A DNA stretch of 64,000 bases from Coriobacteriaceae bacterium (GTDB taxonomy: Bacteria > Actinomycetota > Coriobacteriia > Coriobacteriales > Coriobacteriaceae), in contig JAUNDT010000007.1 of assembly GCA_030525945.1 (NCBI GenBank), positions 17,777 through 81,776 on the forward strand, read 5' to 3'. This document shows, one piece after another, positions 51,205 through 61,797 of the stretch (positions are counted from its first letter, which is position 1; each line of letters opens with the position of its first letter). The notes under the pieces were generated by a model. It saw only the letters and a list, made by a program, of their open reading frames with translations. It was not told the origin of the DNA and did no database searches. The translations under genes and the position numbers were made by a program.

Positions 51205-51233
51205 ATGATAGCACAAAGACAAACAGATGTTCG
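51205..51233 (-). promoter_or_regulatory. LexA box and extended -10 of the TerB-ATPase operon
   Basis: CAAACAGATGTTCG at 51220-51233 has both LexA half-sites (CGAAC/GTTTG on the minus strand). On the minus strand an extended -10 (TGC-TATCAT, 51205-51213) follows 9 nt downstream. The block is nearly identical to that of the hydrophobic peptide gene. Confidence 0.72.
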
Positions 51234-51362
51234 TATTTTGAGTTATGAACAAATGGCTTGTGGCTTCGATGCGGAATCTGCCGCCCCGTGTTTAGCTGGT
51301 AAACTGTCGCAAGCTAAAGTGCCCGCCATGCGCGCGGGGAAACCAACTGCGGAGGTAAGCTC

Positions 51363-53939
51363 ATGGACAATCCGGTTAAGCTGCACGAGGGAGGCATCTA
51401 CCTGCTGGATGGATGCCGTATTGTTCCGGAGTCCGAGGCGGCCTCTGTGCCCGCATCCGCTACGGCTCTCGATCGCGAGGACGCCCGCGAGGGAACTATC
51501 GCCTATGGCATTCTCGCAGCTCACAATACGAGCGGGGATATGTCCCGCCTGCGCCTGCGCTTCGACGCGCTCGCCAGCCACGACATCACGTACGTGGGCG
51601 TTATCCAGACGGCCAAGGCGTCGGGCATGACGGAGTTTCCTGTGCCCTATGTGCTCACGAACTGCCATAACACCCTGTGCGCCGTGGGCGGCACCATTAA
51701 CGAGGATGACCACGTCTTCGGCCTGTCCGCTGCGAAAAAGTACGGCGGCATCTTCGTTCCGCCGCATATCGCGGTCATCCACCAGTACATGCGCGAGATG
51801 CAGGCTGGCTGCGGCAAGATGATTTTGGGCACCGATTCCCATACGCGCTACGGCGCACTGGGTACTATGGCGATCGGCGAGGGCGGCGGTGAGCTGGTCA
51901 AGCAGCTCCTGCGCGACACGTACGACGTCACGTATCCGCGCGTGGTGGCGGTGTATCTCAAGGGCGCGCCGGTTCCAGGTGTGGGCCCGCAGGACATCGC
52001 GCTGGCGATCATCCGCGCGGTGTTCTCCTGCGGCTACGTCAAGAATTCCGTGATGGAGTTCGTGGGCCCCGGTGTTGCCAGCATGCCGACCGATTACCGC
52101 AACGGCGTGGACGTTATGACCACCGAGACCACGTGCCTCACCTCGATTTGGCGCACGGACGAGGACACGCGCGCCTTCCTCGCCGAGCACGGTCGCGCGG
52201 ACGATTACCGTGAGCTCAATCCTGCTCCGGTGGCGTACTACGACGGCTGTGTTGAGGTCGATCTTTCTGCGGTACGCCCCATGATCGCGTTGCCGTTCCA
52301 TCCTTCCAATGCGTACACGATTGACGAGCTTAATGGCAACATGACGGAAATCCTGCGAGAGGTGGAGGAGCGCGCCGCGGAGGTGGGCGGCGGCAAGGCC
52401 TCACTCTCGCTGCTCGACAAGGTGCGCCCCGATGGGCGCCTGCAGGTTCAGCAAGGCGTCATTGCCGGTTGCTCGGGCGGCAACTTCACCAACGTTATGC
52501 AAGCCGCGCGAGCCCTGCGGGGCAAAACCTGCGGCAACGGGGAGTTCGCGCTTTCCGTGTATCCGAGCTCGCAGCCGGTGTTTTTGGAGCTGGCGAGCAA
52601 CGGCGCGGCGTTCGACCTCATGCAGGCCGGTGCGATCGTGCGCACCGCGTTTTGCGGGCCTTGCTTTGGCGCGGGCGACACGCCGGCGAACAACGGGTTG
52701 TCCATTCGCCACACCACGCGCAACTTTCCCAACCGCGAGGGGTCAAAGCCGGGCGCCGGTCAGCTCACGGGCGTTGCACTGATGGACGCGCGCTCGATTG
52801 CCGCAACTGCTGCAGCGGGCGGTGTGCTCACGGCGGCGACCGACCTGCCTGCCAGCACTTGGGACGAGAACGTTGCGTATCGTTTTGATACGAGCGCCTA
52901 CGAGCATCGTGTGTATAACGGGTTCGGCCGTGGCGCGGGTGAGCAGGCGGAGCTGGTGTACGGCCCCAATATTAAAGACTGGCCCGAGATGGAGCCGCTT
53001 GCCGAGAATATCCTGCTGCGCGTTGTGTCCAAGATCATGGACGACGTGACCACCACCGATGAACTCATTCCTTCGGGTGAGACGAGTTCCTACCGCAGCA
53101 ACCCGCTTGGTCTGGCCGAGTTTACGCTCAGCCGCCGCGATCCCGAGTACGTGGGCCGTGCCAAGGCCGTGGCGGCTCTGGAGCGCGACCGCTTGGCGGG
53201 TGTCCAAGCTGCTGGTTTTGTCAGCTCTGGTGCGGGGGAGGCTGCTTCTGCCAATGTCGGTCGTGGCGCTGCTCCGGTAGATTGCGGTGCGGTCACGCTT
53301 GACGCCGCCTGCACCGATGCGGGCGCGTTTGCCTCGGGCGATAGCGGCGTTGGCACATCCACGTCTACTGCGGCGAGCTCCGATGCTGCAAGCGAGGCAG
53401 GCGCTGTTGCTTGCGTATCGGTTCCCGCTGAGCTTACTTCGGTGTTTGAGGCGCTGGCGGCGGCGGGCGCCCTCGAGGGCATCGATCCTGCAAAGGTGGA
53501 AATCGGCTCCACGATTTACGCCGTCAAGCCCGGCGATGGCTCCGCGCGTGAGCAGGCGGCGAGTTGCCAGCGCGTGCTCGGAGGCCTCGCGAACATCACG
53601 CGCGAATACGCCACTAAGCGCTACCGTTCCAACGTTATGAACTGGGGTATGGTTCCCTTCCAGATGGAAGGCGATCCGACCTTTGAGGTTGGGGATTACA
53701 TCTTCGTTCCCGGTGTCCGCTCTGCGCTCGATGGCGAAATGGGGGAGATTCCCGCTTGGGTTGTGCGTTGGTCTGCAGGCGATTCCGAAACCGCATCTCC
53801 GCAGGAGACGGCGTGCTCTGTGGGGGCGGCGTCATGCGTTGAGCGCATCGCGCTTTATGTTGCCGACATGACAGCTGAGGAGCGAGCAATCGTTAAGGCG
53901 GGTTGCCTTATCAACTACAACCGCAATCGGAAGAAGTAG
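51363..53939 (+). CDS. Aconitase-family hydratase (YbhJ-like)
   Basis: 858 residues; the ATG at 51363 follows GGAGG. Aconitase-fold signatures: '[21 protein letters not shown]' and the 4Fe-4S cysteines in '[13 protein letters not shown]' and '[17 protein letters not shown]'. Overall it is closer to the uncharacterised hydratase branch (E. coli YbhJ type) than to citrate-cycle aconitase. A swivel domain forms the C-terminus. About residues 615-690 are an Ala/Ser/Gly-rich insert absent from the family norm. It probably (de)hydrates a carboxylic acid; the substrate is unknown. Start context and lack of neighbours suggest a single transcription unit. Confidence 0.85.
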   Translation: MDNPVKLHEGGIYLLDGCRIVPESEAASVPASATALDREDAREGTIAYGILAAHNTSGDMSRLRLRFDALASHDITYVGVIQTAKASGMTEFPVPYVLTNCHNTLCAVGGTINEDDHVFGLSAAKKYGGIFVPPHIAVIHQYMREMQAGCGKMILGTDSHTRYGALGTMAIGEGGGELVKQLLRDTYDVTYPRVVAVYLKGAPVPGVGPQDIALAIIRAVFSCGYVKNSVMEFVGPGVASMPTDYRNGVDVMTTETTCLTSIWRTDEDTRAFLAEHGRADDYRELNPAPVAYYDGCVEVDLSAVRPMIALPFHPSNAYTIDELNGNMTEILREVEERAAEVGGGKASLSLLDKVRPDGRLQVQQGVIAGCSGGNFTNVMQAARALRGKTCGNGEFALSVYPSSQPVFLELASNGAAFDLMQAGAIVRTAFCGPCFGAGDTPANNGLSIRHTTRNFPNREGSKPGAGQLTGVALMDARSIAATAAAGGVLTAATDLPASTWDENVAYRFDTSAYEHRVYNGFGRGAGEQAELVYGPNIKDWPEMEPLAENILLRVVSKIMDDVTTTDELIPSGETSSYRSNPLGLAEFTLSRRDPEYVGRAKAVAALERDRLAGVQAAGFVSSGAGEAASANVGRGAAPVDCGAVTLDAACTDAGAFASGDSGVGTSTSTAASSDAASEAGAVACVSVPAELTSVFEALAAAGALEGIDPAKVEIGSTIYAVKPGDGSAREQAASCQRVLGGLANITREYATKRYRSNVMNWGMVPFQMEGDPTFEVGDYIFVPGVRSALDGEMGEIPAWVVRWSAGDSETASPQETACSVGAASCVERIALYVADMTAEERAIVKAGCLINYNRNRKK

Positions 53940-54104
53940 TGCTGCTTGAGCAATCCTGCCCACAGACGGGGTGCAAGGGGGCAGTGTAGTCTTTTGGTTC
54001 GGGCTGCAGTTTTGATTGCAGCTTGGATAGGAAAGATATCGCCGCAACGGGGAAGTAATTCGAAAGCCCGACGGTACAGGATAGCGTTTCGCGCGGTGCA
54101 TACG

Positions 54105-54141
54105 AACGAGGGGTTGGTCGATGCTCGACCAACCCCTCGTT
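54105..54141 (+). terminator. Perfect hairpin after the hydratase gene
   Basis: AACGAGGGGTTGGTCG and CGACCAACCCCTCGTT form a 16-bp stem. No T-run follows; a terminator or RNA 3'-end stabiliser is likely. Confidence 0.55.
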
Positions 54142-54246
54142 CCAGTTATAGGTGCCCGTTTCGTGCTTCCTGCTGCGGGGTTTGCCTGTACGGCAAGATT
54201 CGCACAGCCAGCCCTAATTTGGGCCGCTGATGCCTACCTGTGAATG

Positions 54247-54388
54247 TGCAAATACGCAAATGCGCGGATAATTTCTGACCAGCCGACTAGACTGAAACGC
54301 CGCAACGCTTCTACCTGCACTTTTAATATGACGCAACCGGCGGCTCGACGTTCCGCTCCAAAATTATCCTCGCATTTGCGTATTTGCA
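54247..54388 (-). repeat. Palindromic intergenic element, copy D
   Basis: Ends TGCAAATACGCAAATGCGCGG and CGCATTTGCGTATTTGCA. The core reads TCTACCTGCA, the reverse orientation to copies A-C. Confidence 0.8.
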
Positions 54389-54472
54389 CGGCTGCAGATG
54401 GCTTTCCGAGGCGGAAAATGCCGTCCCGCCGCGATTCCAGGGGTTAGGGGCGACATATCTCTTGCAAATGTG

Positions 54473-54594
54473 GGGATAAAAAGCCGACTGCCGAGTAGAC
54501 GTAATTGATGTAAGCGGTCTACCTGCGGGTTTGTTGATGGCTATATCTGGTGTACTCGGGTGTTTCTGGATGTATCCCCACATTTGCGAAATTG
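54473..54594 (-). repeat. Palindromic intergenic element, copy E
   Basis: Ends TGCAAATGTGGGGATA and TATCCCCACATTTGCG. It has an inner CCGAGTAGAC, while the matching right inner arm is weak, and a reverse-oriented TCTACCTGCGGGT core. Copies D and E lie 84 bp apart. The rest of 53940-54802 shows no gene. Confidence 0.8.
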
Positions 54595-54802
54595 GAGTCC
54601 TGCGAATTACGTGTTGGCCCGGATTGGAATGCAGGATCTTGCCTTTAGCGGGTAAATCCCAAAAAGAGATGCAGAATCGAGACTGCCAGGTCGAAAGACT
54701 GGGCTTTGCTTTCGGGGCCAGCGCCGTGGTCGCCTGCGGGAGACCGTCAGATCACGGCGCCGGATCACGGCTCCGCGCCCGTAGAAGTGGGGGATTCACA
54801 TT

Positions 54803-55357
54803 ATGTCGCGCGTTCAAATGGATAGAAGTTATGCGGGTAAAAAGGCTCCGGCTCGCGTGGCGTTTTTTGCCACCTTGCTCTTCCCGGTGCTCGGTGCCGC
54901 CTGCCTGCTCTTTTCAGAACGTGTTGCCGAGCATCTGCCGCACATTCTGGGTGCGGCGATGTTGTTCGTGGGTGCCGCCGACATCGTGACCGACCTTCTC
55001 GATCGCGACAGCACGCCGGGCAAAATCACGGTAGGCACGGACGTCGTCATGGTCGTTTTGGGCATCGTGACTCTTCTAAACACGCGAGAATCGCTCAATG
55101 TCATTGCGATTATGTGGGGCCTGCTGGGCTTGGAAAAGGCCGCCCGTGAAATCGACGAATCTCTCGCCGCGCATGGGCAGGGCGCCGGATGGGTGGCGCC
55201 TCTCATCACGGGAATCTTTGAGCTCACGCTGGGTACCATGCTGCTCATTTCCCCGCTTACGAGCGTGGGTCACCACGTGCTCCTTCTTGGCCTTGAGCTG
55301 CTGGTCTTTCCGTTCCATGTACACGGCGGATCAAAAAGCATCGAGCTAGATCTATAG
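54803..55357 (+). CDS. DUF308/HdeD-like membrane protein
   Basis: 184 residues with about six short hydrophobic segments paired in a pseudo-repeat ('ILGAAMLFVGAADIVTDLL', 'GTDVVMVVLGIVTLLN', 'ITGIFELTLGTMLLISPLTS', 'HHVLLLGLELLVFPFHVHG'). The layout and Gly-rich helices match the DUF308/HdeD acid-resistance membrane protein family. GTGGGGGA precedes the ATG. Localisation in the cytoplasmic membrane is clear; function is not. Confidence 0.75.
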   Translation: MSRVQMDRSYAGKKAPARVAFFATLLFPVLGAACLLFSERVAEHLPHILGAAMLFVGAADIVTDLLDRDSTPGKITVGTDVVMVVLGIVTLLNTRESLNVIAIMWGLLGLEKAAREIDESLAAHGQGAGWVAPLITGIFELTLGTMLLISPLTSVGHHVLLLGLELLVFPFHVHGGSKSIELDL

Positions 55358-55571
55358 CCTCACGTCACGTGACGCGCGCAACGCTACGGTCTGTTTCAAA
55401 GTGCGCGCGTAGCCCGCACAGAACGCGTGCATAAGTCGTGGCACCAACAGAGTAACCGCCGTGCACTGGGAATCACGCCTGCCGCACCGTTCCGACGTGT
55501 GCCAGCCCCCGCGCGCCGAATGCTAAATCGCAGCTTGTTGGGTATCCGTGAGGGGGTCGCGAAAATTGCAC

Positions 55572-55583
55572 GGTACTAGTACC
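55572..55583. promoter_or_regulatory. GGTACTAGTACC palindrome upstream of galU
   Basis: A perfect 12-bp palindrome lies immediately after TTGCAC and ~75 bp before the galU start. It is a possible operator. Nothing else was seen in 55358-55659. Confidence 0.35.
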
Positions 55584-55659
55584 ATAGACCGCGTGTCTAT
55601 ATCTGAACGCTGAGCATTCCACCCTAAACAGGCGCTCATGCGGAAAGGAATTCTCAAAC

Positions 55660-56571
55660 ATGAAGGCAATCATCCCCGCCGCCGGCCTCGGCACCCGCTT
55701 TCTCCCTGCTACCAAGTGCACTCCCAAGGAGATGCTGCCGGTTCTCGACAAGCCGGTCATCCAGTACGTGGTTGAGGAGGCTCTCGACCCCGAGGAGGTC
55801 GACGGCGCCATCATCGTGACGAGCCCCGGCAAGCCCGAGCTGCTCAGCTACTTCCAGCCCGACCGCTCGCTCGAGACGCTGCTTCGCGAGCGCGGCAAGG
55901 CGGCCTACGCCGACGCCATCGCCCACGCCGGCAACATGCCCGTGGACTTCCGCTACCAGTACGAGCCCAAGGGTCTCGGCCACGCCATCCGCTCCGCGGC
56001 GGACGCCTGCGCCGGCGAGCCCTTCCTGGTGCTGCTCGGCGACTACGTCGTTTCCGCCAAGGACATCTGCGACAAGATGCTCGAGGTCTCCAAGGCACAC
56101 GGCGGTGCTAGCGTGATCGCGGTTGCCCCGTGCGCGCCCGATCAGGTCGACCGCTACGGCGTCATCGCCGGCGACTTTGTGGGCACGCTCGAGGGCTACG
56201 AGGGCGCGGGCGAGACCGAGCCCGGCGCCGTGTGGCGCATCGGCGGCCTGGTCGAGAAGCCGAGCCCCGAGGCCGCTCCGTCCAACCTCTACATCGTGGG
56301 CCGCTACCTGCTGAGCCCGCTCGTCATGGAGTTGCTCGCCAACCAGCAGCCCGGCAAGGGCAACGAGATCCAGCTCACCGACGCCATGGCGCGCAGCCTC
56401 GATCGCGAGGCCATGTACGCCGTCGTGATCGACCCGCTTTCGGGCTACGACACGGGCACCCCGAGCGGCTGGATCGCCACGAACGCCCTCATGGCCGCCA
56501 ACGACCCGCGTTTTGCCGACGAGTTCTGGGCTGCCGTGGACGAGCGCGGCGGCCTCACGCGCGCCGAGTAG
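55660..56571 (+). CDS. galU: UTP-glucose-1-phosphate uridylyltransferase
   Basis: 303 residues; the ATG at 55660 follows GGAAAGGAATT. The nucleotidyltransferase signature 'IIPAAGLGTRFLPATKCTPKEMLPVLDKP' opens the protein, and 'YVVEEALD', 'YEPKGLGHAIRSA', 'VLLGDYVV' and 'NEIQLTDAM' follow as in bacterial GalU. It makes UDP-glucose for surface polysaccharide and galactose metabolism. Single gene with its own terminator. Confidence 0.96.
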   Translation: MKAIIPAAGLGTRFLPATKCTPKEMLPVLDKPVIQYVVEEALDPEEVDGAIIVTSPGKPELLSYFQPDRSLETLLRERGKAAYADAIAHAGNMPVDFRYQYEPKGLGHAIRSAADACAGEPFLVLLGDYVVSAKDICDKMLEVSKAHGGASVIAVAPCAPDQVDRYGVIAGDFVGTLEGYEGAGETEPGAVWRIGGLVEKPSPEAAPSNLYIVGRYLLSPLVMELLANQQPGKGNEIQLTDAMARSLDREAMYAVVIDPLSGYDTGTPSGWIATNALMAANDPRFADEFWAAVDERGGLTRAE

Positions 56572-56651
56572 CCGCAGGTCATCGCGACCGCTGATCAGGT
56601 CAGCGCAAATCGCCTGCGCTCGGGTCAACAAACCACAGGGCTCAACGTTCC

Positions 56652-56685
56652 AAGCCCGCTTCCCATGAGGGGAGCGGGCTTTTTC
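56652..56685 (+). terminator. Rho-independent terminator after galU
   Basis: AAGCCCGCTTCCC and GGGGAGCGGGCTT with a 4-nt loop, then TTTTT. Confidence 0.9.
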
Positions 56686-56921
56686 ATACCGCAGGCGCGT
56701 CAGAATACTTCCATGAGCGCATGTATGGTCCCGATAAGCCCCCAGCTCAAATCCAGGTAGCAATAGCCCAAATTGGATTCTCGCCGCCTCAGCGTGCTGC
56801 GCCCGAACCGCGCTTCAGTGTCGCGACCGCGCTTCAAAGCCCGTAGCCCAAGCGCCCCAGCGGGGCCCCAGCCGCCCGCAACGCCCCAACGACCCGTAAA
56901 AAACAAACCCATCCCACCTCG

Positions 56922-56952
56922 TTTGTTACTACTTTATTTCAGTAAAGTAAAC
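56922..56952. promoter_or_regulatory. AT-rich dyad upstream of the peptide transporter operon
   Basis: GTTACTACTTTA and TAAAGTAAAC are near-complementary around TTTCAG, an AT-rich island in GC-rich DNA ~100 bp before the dppA-like start. It probably contains the promoter or an operator. Confidence 0.4.
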
Positions 56953-57047
56953 GCTGGCAAATTGGACTCCAGCAGCAACACCCAGGCTCCTAGAATGACG
57001 GCACGCGCAAAGACGCGCATGGCACGAAAAAGAGAGGGATGGTTCGC

Positions 57048-58667
57048 ATGTCTGCATCTGATTACTCCGTTTCCCGCCGTCGGTTCATCGAGGCCATGGG
57101 CCTTGCCGTGGGCGCGAGCGCATTTGGCCTCGCGGGTTGCGGCACCAGCAAGCGCGCCGGCGAGGCGGGCTCAGCCGCCGCGGGTGGCAAGGGCGCCGAC
57201 ACCCTAACCTACGCCCAGGGCGCCGACCCCCGCGGCCTCGACCCCGCCTTCGTGGACGACGGCGAGTCCGCCAAGGTCATCGTCAACATCTACGACACCC
57301 TGCTCAGCTACGACAAGGACAATTGCGACCTCGTCCCCGGCTTGGCAAAGGAGTACAAGGTCTCCGACGATGGCCTGACCTACACCTTCACCCTGCAGGA
57401 GGGCGTCAAGTTCCACGACGGAACCGCCTGCGACGCCAAGGCCGTCAAGGCGAGCATCGATCGCCAGCTCGAGCCCGCGCGCACCGAGGACATGCCCTAC
57501 GCCTCCTTCGTCTACGGCTCCAAGGACGCCGGCAGCGGCATCGCCTCCGTTGAGGCCAAGGACGCCACCACGCTCGTCATCACCCTGCGCGCCGCCTCCA
57601 CGCCGTTCCTCAAGAACATGGCCATGGCGCTCGCGGCCCCGATCGTCGCGCCGTCCGCCATCGACGCCGGCGACGCCAACGAGAAGCCCGTGGGCTCCGG
57701 TCCCTACAAGTTCGTGAGCTGGACCAAGGGCGACTCCGTGGTGCTTGAGGCCAACGAGGATTACTGGGACAAGGAGAACATGCCCCAGACCAAGAACGTG
57801 ATCTTCCGCATCATCGCCGAGAACGCCTCCCGCGTGACCGCGCTCAACAACGGTGAGGTCGACATGATCGACGGTATCGACGCCTCCGTGGTCAAGACCA
57901 TCACCGACGCCGGCAACAAGCTGTTCCAAGAGGACGGCATGAACATCAACTACCTGGCCTTCCGCAACGACACCGGCGTGTTCGCCGATCTGGCTGCCCG
58001 CAAGGCGTTCCTCAAGGCCGTCGACGTTCAGGAGATGGTGAAGAGCCTCTACGGCGAGTACGCCTCCCCGGCAACGTCGGTTATGCCCACGTGGATGGCC
58101 CCCTACACCAAGGAGGTCAAGCAGACCGCCTACGACCCCGAGGCCGCCAAGAAGGAGTTCGCCGACCTGGGCATCACCTCCTGCACCATGCTCACCTACA
58201 CGAACGTCCGCCCCTACAACTCCATCGGCGGCCAGCCGCTCGCCGAGGCGATCCAGGGCTACCTGGCCGACGCCGGCGTTGAGATGGAGATCGTCTCCTA
58301 CGACTGGACCACGTACCAGACGAAGGTCGACACCGACGCGTTCGACTGCTGCCTGTACGGTTGGGTGGGCGACAACGGCGACCCGGACAACTTCATGAAC
58401 CTCCTCGCCGACGAGAACATCTCCATGAACGTGGGCCGCTTCCGCAACGACGAGTACAAGAAGCTCATCGCGCAGGGCCTGTCCCTGCCCGAGGGCGACG
58501 AGCGCAACGCGGTTTACCTCAAGTGCGAGCAGATGGTCGCCGAGCAGTCCCCGTGGATGCTCATCTCCCACGCGCAGACGCTCGCCGGCTACAACCCGGC
58601 CGTCAAGGGCTTTGCGATCCACCCCACCGGCGTGGTGCACCTCGCCGGCGTGACCAAGACCGCGTAA
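57048..58667 (+). CDS. Peptide ABC transporter substrate-binding lipoprotein
   Basis: 539 residues. The ATG at 57048 is preferred over 57039 because GAGAGGG then has proper spacing. The N-terminus combines a TAT motif ('SRRRFIEA') with a lipobox ('GLAGC'). The body is a cluster C (family 5) solute-binding protein: 'LDPAFVDDGESAKVIVNIYDTLL', 'KFHDGTACDAKAVKASI', 'NEKPVGSGPYKF'. It captures oligopeptides, dipeptides or similar ligands outside the membrane for the permease encoded downstream. The strong hairpin after the gene may keep its mRNA more abundant than the distal genes. Confidence 0.92.
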   Translation: MSASDYSVSRRRFIEAMGLAVGASAFGLAGCGTSKRAGEAGSAAAGGKGADTLTYAQGADPRGLDPAFVDDGESAKVIVNIYDTLLSYDKDNCDLVPGLAKEYKVSDDGLTYTFTLQEGVKFHDGTACDAKAVKASIDRQLEPARTEDMPYASFVYGSKDAGSGIASVEAKDATTLVITLRAASTPFLKNMAMALAAPIVAPSAIDAGDANEKPVGSGPYKFVSWTKGDSVVLEANEDYWDKENMPQTKNVIFRIIAENASRVTALNNGEVDMIDGIDASVVKTITDAGNKLFQEDGMNINYLAFRNDTGVFADLAARKAFLKAVDVQEMVKSLYGEYASPATSVMPTWMAPYTKEVKQTAYDPEAAKKEFADLGITSCTMLTYTNVRPYNSIGGQPLAEAIQGYLADAGVEMEIVSYDWTTYQTKVDTDAFDCCLYGWVGDNGDPDNFMNLLADENISMNVGRFRNDEYKKLIAQGLSLPEGDERNAVYLKCEQMVAEQSPWMLISHAQTLAGYNPAVKGFAIHPTGVVHLAGVTKTA

Positions 58668-58734
58668 GGCCCCTCAGGTAACCCATATCGAAGGTCGTTT
58701 GGCGGCGCTCGCTTAAAGCGCGATGAGCCCCAGC

Positions 58735-58771
58735 GCGCCCGAGCCGGTTGGCTGTTCGCCGGCTCGGGCGC
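58735..58771 (+). terminator. Intercistronic hairpin between binding protein and permease
   Basis: GCGCCCGAGCCGG and CCGGCTCGGGCGC form a 13-bp stem without a T-run. Such hairpins commonly stabilise the upstream message or attenuate read-through. Confidence 0.6.
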
Positions 58772-58802
58772 TTCCGACCGTGTAAGAAAGGAGGTGACGG
58801 CC

Positions 58803-59819
58803 GTGATCAAATACATCGCAAAGCGCCTGGCACAAGCCATTCCCGTGCTCTTGGGCGTGTCGATCCTGGTCTTCTTGATCATGCGCGTGTTCTCGGCCGA
58901 TCCCGCTCCGGTAGTGCTCGGCCAGCATGCCACGGCGGAGGCCATGGAGGCATGGCGTGAGGCGAACGGGCTGAACGACCCGCTCATCGTGCAGTACTTC
59001 ACCTTTTTGACCGGCGCGCTAACCGGCAACCTGGGCGAGAGCTACTACACGCACACGCCGGTCACGCAGGAGCTCATGAGCCGTTTTCCCGCCACGATCG
59101 AGCTCGCCGTCGTGGCGATTCTCATTGCGGCGCTCATGGGCGTGGCGCTCGGCGTGCTCTCGGCGGTGCGTAAGAACACCGCGATCGACGGCATCGCCAT
59201 GGTGTTCGCGCTCATCGGCGTGTCCATGCCGATCTTTTGGCTCGGCATCCTGCTCATCATCTTGTTCTCGGGCGTGCTGCATATCCTGCCGAGCGGCGGC
59301 CGCATCGACCCCTTGCTCGCTCCGGTGGGCGGCACGGGCCTGTACCTGATCGACACCTTGCTCGCCGGCGACTTCGAGGCGTTCGCCGACGCCGCCTCGC
59401 ACATCATCCTGCCGGCGCTCGCGCTGTCCATGTACTCCATGGCGGTCATCACCCGCATGACGCGCTCGAGCATGCTCGAGACGCTGGGGGAGGACTACGT
59501 GCGCACCGCCCGCGCCAAGGGCCTGCGCCGCGGCCGCGTGAACCGCCACCATGCCCTGCGCTGCGCCATGCTACCGGTCACCACCGTGATCGGCCTGCAG
59601 CTGGGCAGCCTGCTCGGCGGCGCCATGCTCACCGAGACGGTCTTCGCATGGCCGGGCATGGGCAAGTACGTGGTCGAGTGCATCTTGAAGAGCGACTTCC
59701 CGGTGGTCCAAGGTGCCGTGCTGCTCATCGGCGCGATCTTCATCGTGATCAACCTGGTGGTCGACGTCGTGTACGCCTACCTGGATCCCCGTATCAAGTA
59801 CGCACAGGAAGAGGGGTGA
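58803..59819 (+). CDS. Peptide ABC transporter permease, DppB/OppB type
   Basis: 338 residues from the GTG at 58803, 8 nt after AAAGGAGG; the GTG at 58794 overlaps the ribosome site. Six membrane helices, with an N-terminal 'YIAKRLAQAIPVLLGVSILVF' typical of DppB. The coupling EAA loop is 'YVRTARAKGLRRGRVNRHHALRCAMLP'. It pairs with the DppC-type permease 8 bp downstream to form the translocation pore. Confidence 0.93.
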   Translation: MIKYIAKRLAQAIPVLLGVSILVFLIMRVFSADPAPVVLGQHATAEAMEAWREANGLNDPLIVQYFTFLTGALTGNLGESYYTHTPVTQELMSRFPATIELAVVAILIAALMGVALGVLSAVRKNTAIDGIAMVFALIGVSMPIFWLGILLIILFSGVLHILPSGGRIDPLLAPVGGTGLYLIDTLLAGDFEAFADAASHIILPALALSMYSMAVITRMTRSSMLETLGEDYVRTARAKGLRRGRVNRHHALRCAMLPVTTVIGLQLGSLLGGAMLTETVFAWPGMGKYVVECILKSDFPVVQGAVLLIGAIFIVINLVVDVVYAYLDPRIKYAQEEG

Positions 59820-59827
59820 GTCGTCTT

Positions 59828-60730
59828 ATGGCAACCACTGCAACTGCCGCCGCGGCGCCCGCGCGTCCGGCCAAGCGCGAGTCGCTTTGGGACGACGTGC
59901 GCCACTCGCTTGCGCAAAACGTCCCCGCCATGATCAGCCTGGGCGTCATCGCGGTTTTGGCGCTCATCGCGATCGTCACGGCGATTGCGCCGCAGATTCT
60001 CCCGTACGACCCGTATGCCCAAGATCTCTCGGCGTCCTTTTTGCCGCCGAGCGCCGAGCATTGGTTCGGCACCGACCAGCAGGGCCGTGACATCTTCTGC
60101 CGCATTCTCATCGGCAGCCAGATCTCGCTCACGGTCGGCCTGCTCTCCGTGGCCATCTCACTCGTGATCGGCGTGGCCTTGGGCGCCATTGCCGGCTACA
60201 AGGGCGGCGTGGTCGACACGGTCATCATGCGCTTCATGGACATGATGCTCGCCATCCCGTCCATCCTGCTCGCCATCGCGTTCATGGCGGCGCTCGGGCG
60301 CGGCATCGACAAGGCGATCATCGCCATCGGCTTCGTGTCCATTCCCGAGTACGCGCGCATCGTGCGCAGCCAGGTGCTCGCGGTCAAGCAGGCCGACTAC
60401 GTCGCCGCCGCCCGCGTCATCGGCGATTCGGACGCGCTCATCATCTTCAGGCACGTGCTGCCCAACGTGATGCCGTCCATCATCGTGCGCGCCACGCTCG
60501 GCATCTCCGCCGCCATCCTCGACGCGGCGGCCCTGGGCTTCCTCGGCCTGGGCGTCCAGCCCCCGGCGGCCGAATGGGGCGACATGCTCGGCCGCGGCCG
60601 CAACTACATTTTTGCGGCTCCCCATACCATGATCTTCCCGGGTCTGGCCATCACGGTCACCGTGCTCGCATTCAACCTGCTGGGCGACGGCATCCGCGAC
60701 GCGTTCGACCCCAAAGCCCGAAAGAGGTGA
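59828..60730 (+). CDS. Peptide ABC transporter permease, DppC/OppC type
   Basis: 300 residues from the ATG at 59828 (GAGGGG upstream). The long frame opening at 59237 overlaps the previous gene and is not used. DppC hallmarks: 'NVPAMISLGVIAVLALIAIVTAIAPQI', 'HWFGTDQQGRDIFCRILIGSQISL' and the EAA loop 'DYVAAARVIGDSDALIIFRHVLPN'. Second pore subunit of the operon. Confidence 0.94.
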   Translation: MATTATAAAAPARPAKRESLWDDVRHSLAQNVPAMISLGVIAVLALIAIVTAIAPQILPYDPYAQDLSASFLPPSAEHWFGTDQQGRDIFCRILIGSQISLTVGLLSVAISLVIGVALGAIAGYKGGVVDTVIMRFMDMMLAIPSILLAIAFMAALGRGIDKAIIAIGFVSIPEYARIVRSQVLAVKQADYVAAARVIGDSDALIIFRHVLPNVMPSIIVRATLGISAAILDAAALGFLGLGVQPPAAEWGDMLGRGRNYIFAAPHTMIFPGLAITVTVLAFNLLGDGIRDAFDPKARKR

Positions 60731-60736
60731 CGCGCC

Positions 60737-61797
60737 ATGGCCTTACTTGAAGTGCGCGATTTGGCAACCGAGTTTCCCACCCGCCGCGGCGTGGTGCGCG
60801 CGGTCAACGGCGTGAGCTTCTCGGTTGACCGCGGCGAGATCCTCGCGGTGGTAGGCGAGTCCGGCTCGGGCAAGTCGGTCACGTCGCTGTCCATCATGGG
60901 CCTGCTGCAGGCTCCGGGCCACGTTGCCGAGGGCTCGATCACCTTTGACGGCAAGGACCTGCTCGCGGCGAGCGAGCGCGAGATGGAGTCGATTCGCGGC
61001 GGGCAGATCTCGATGATCTTCCAGGAGCCCATGACGAGCCTGAACCCGGTGTACCGCGTGGGCGATCAGATCGTCGAGGCCATCCGTACCCACATGGATC
61101 TCTCGCGCCGCGACGCCTGGGCGCGCGCGGTCGAGATGCTGCGCGTGGTGGGCATCCCCAGCCCCGAGGAGCGTGCGCGCGACTACCCGCACCAGATGAG
61201 CGGCGGCATGCGCCAGCGCGTCATGATCGCCATGGCGCTCGCCTGCGACCCGGCGCTGCTCATCGCCGACGAGCCCACCACGGCGCTCGACGTGACCATC
61301 CAGGCGCAGATCTTGGACCTCATCTACAAGCTGCGCGACGAGTTCAACATGGCCGTCATGCTCATCACCCACGATCTGGGCGTGGTGAGCGAGGTGGCCG
61401 ACCGCGTGGTGGTCATGTACTGCGGCCAGGTGGTCGAGGAGGCGGAGAAGTACGAGCTGTTCGAGCATCCGCTGCATCCCTACACCACGGGCCTGCTGCG
61501 CTCCATCCCGCGCCTTGAGGACGAGTCGGGCGAGCGGCTCTACATGATTCCCGGCACGGTGCCCAACCCGCTGGACATGCCCGCCGGCTGCCCGTTTTCC
61601 GACCGCTGCGAGCGCTGCACGGAGCGCTGCCGCGCCGAGCGCCCCGAGCTCAAGGACGTGCCGGGCACCGGAAGGCGCGTGCGCTGCTTTTTGTACGACG
61701 ACGAGGACTTCACGCGCGAGGCTCTGGCCGAGGCGCAGCGCGCGGCCGAGCGCCGTCGCGCGGCTCAGGCTCAAGGCCAAGGGGAGGGGGAGCGATA

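Noticed and set aside
51363..53939. Citrate-cycle aconitase (acnA)
   Set aside because: Fe-S and substrate motifs fit the aconitase superfamily, but overall layout and motif wording fit the uncharacterised YbhJ-like hydratases better, so no gene symbol is given.
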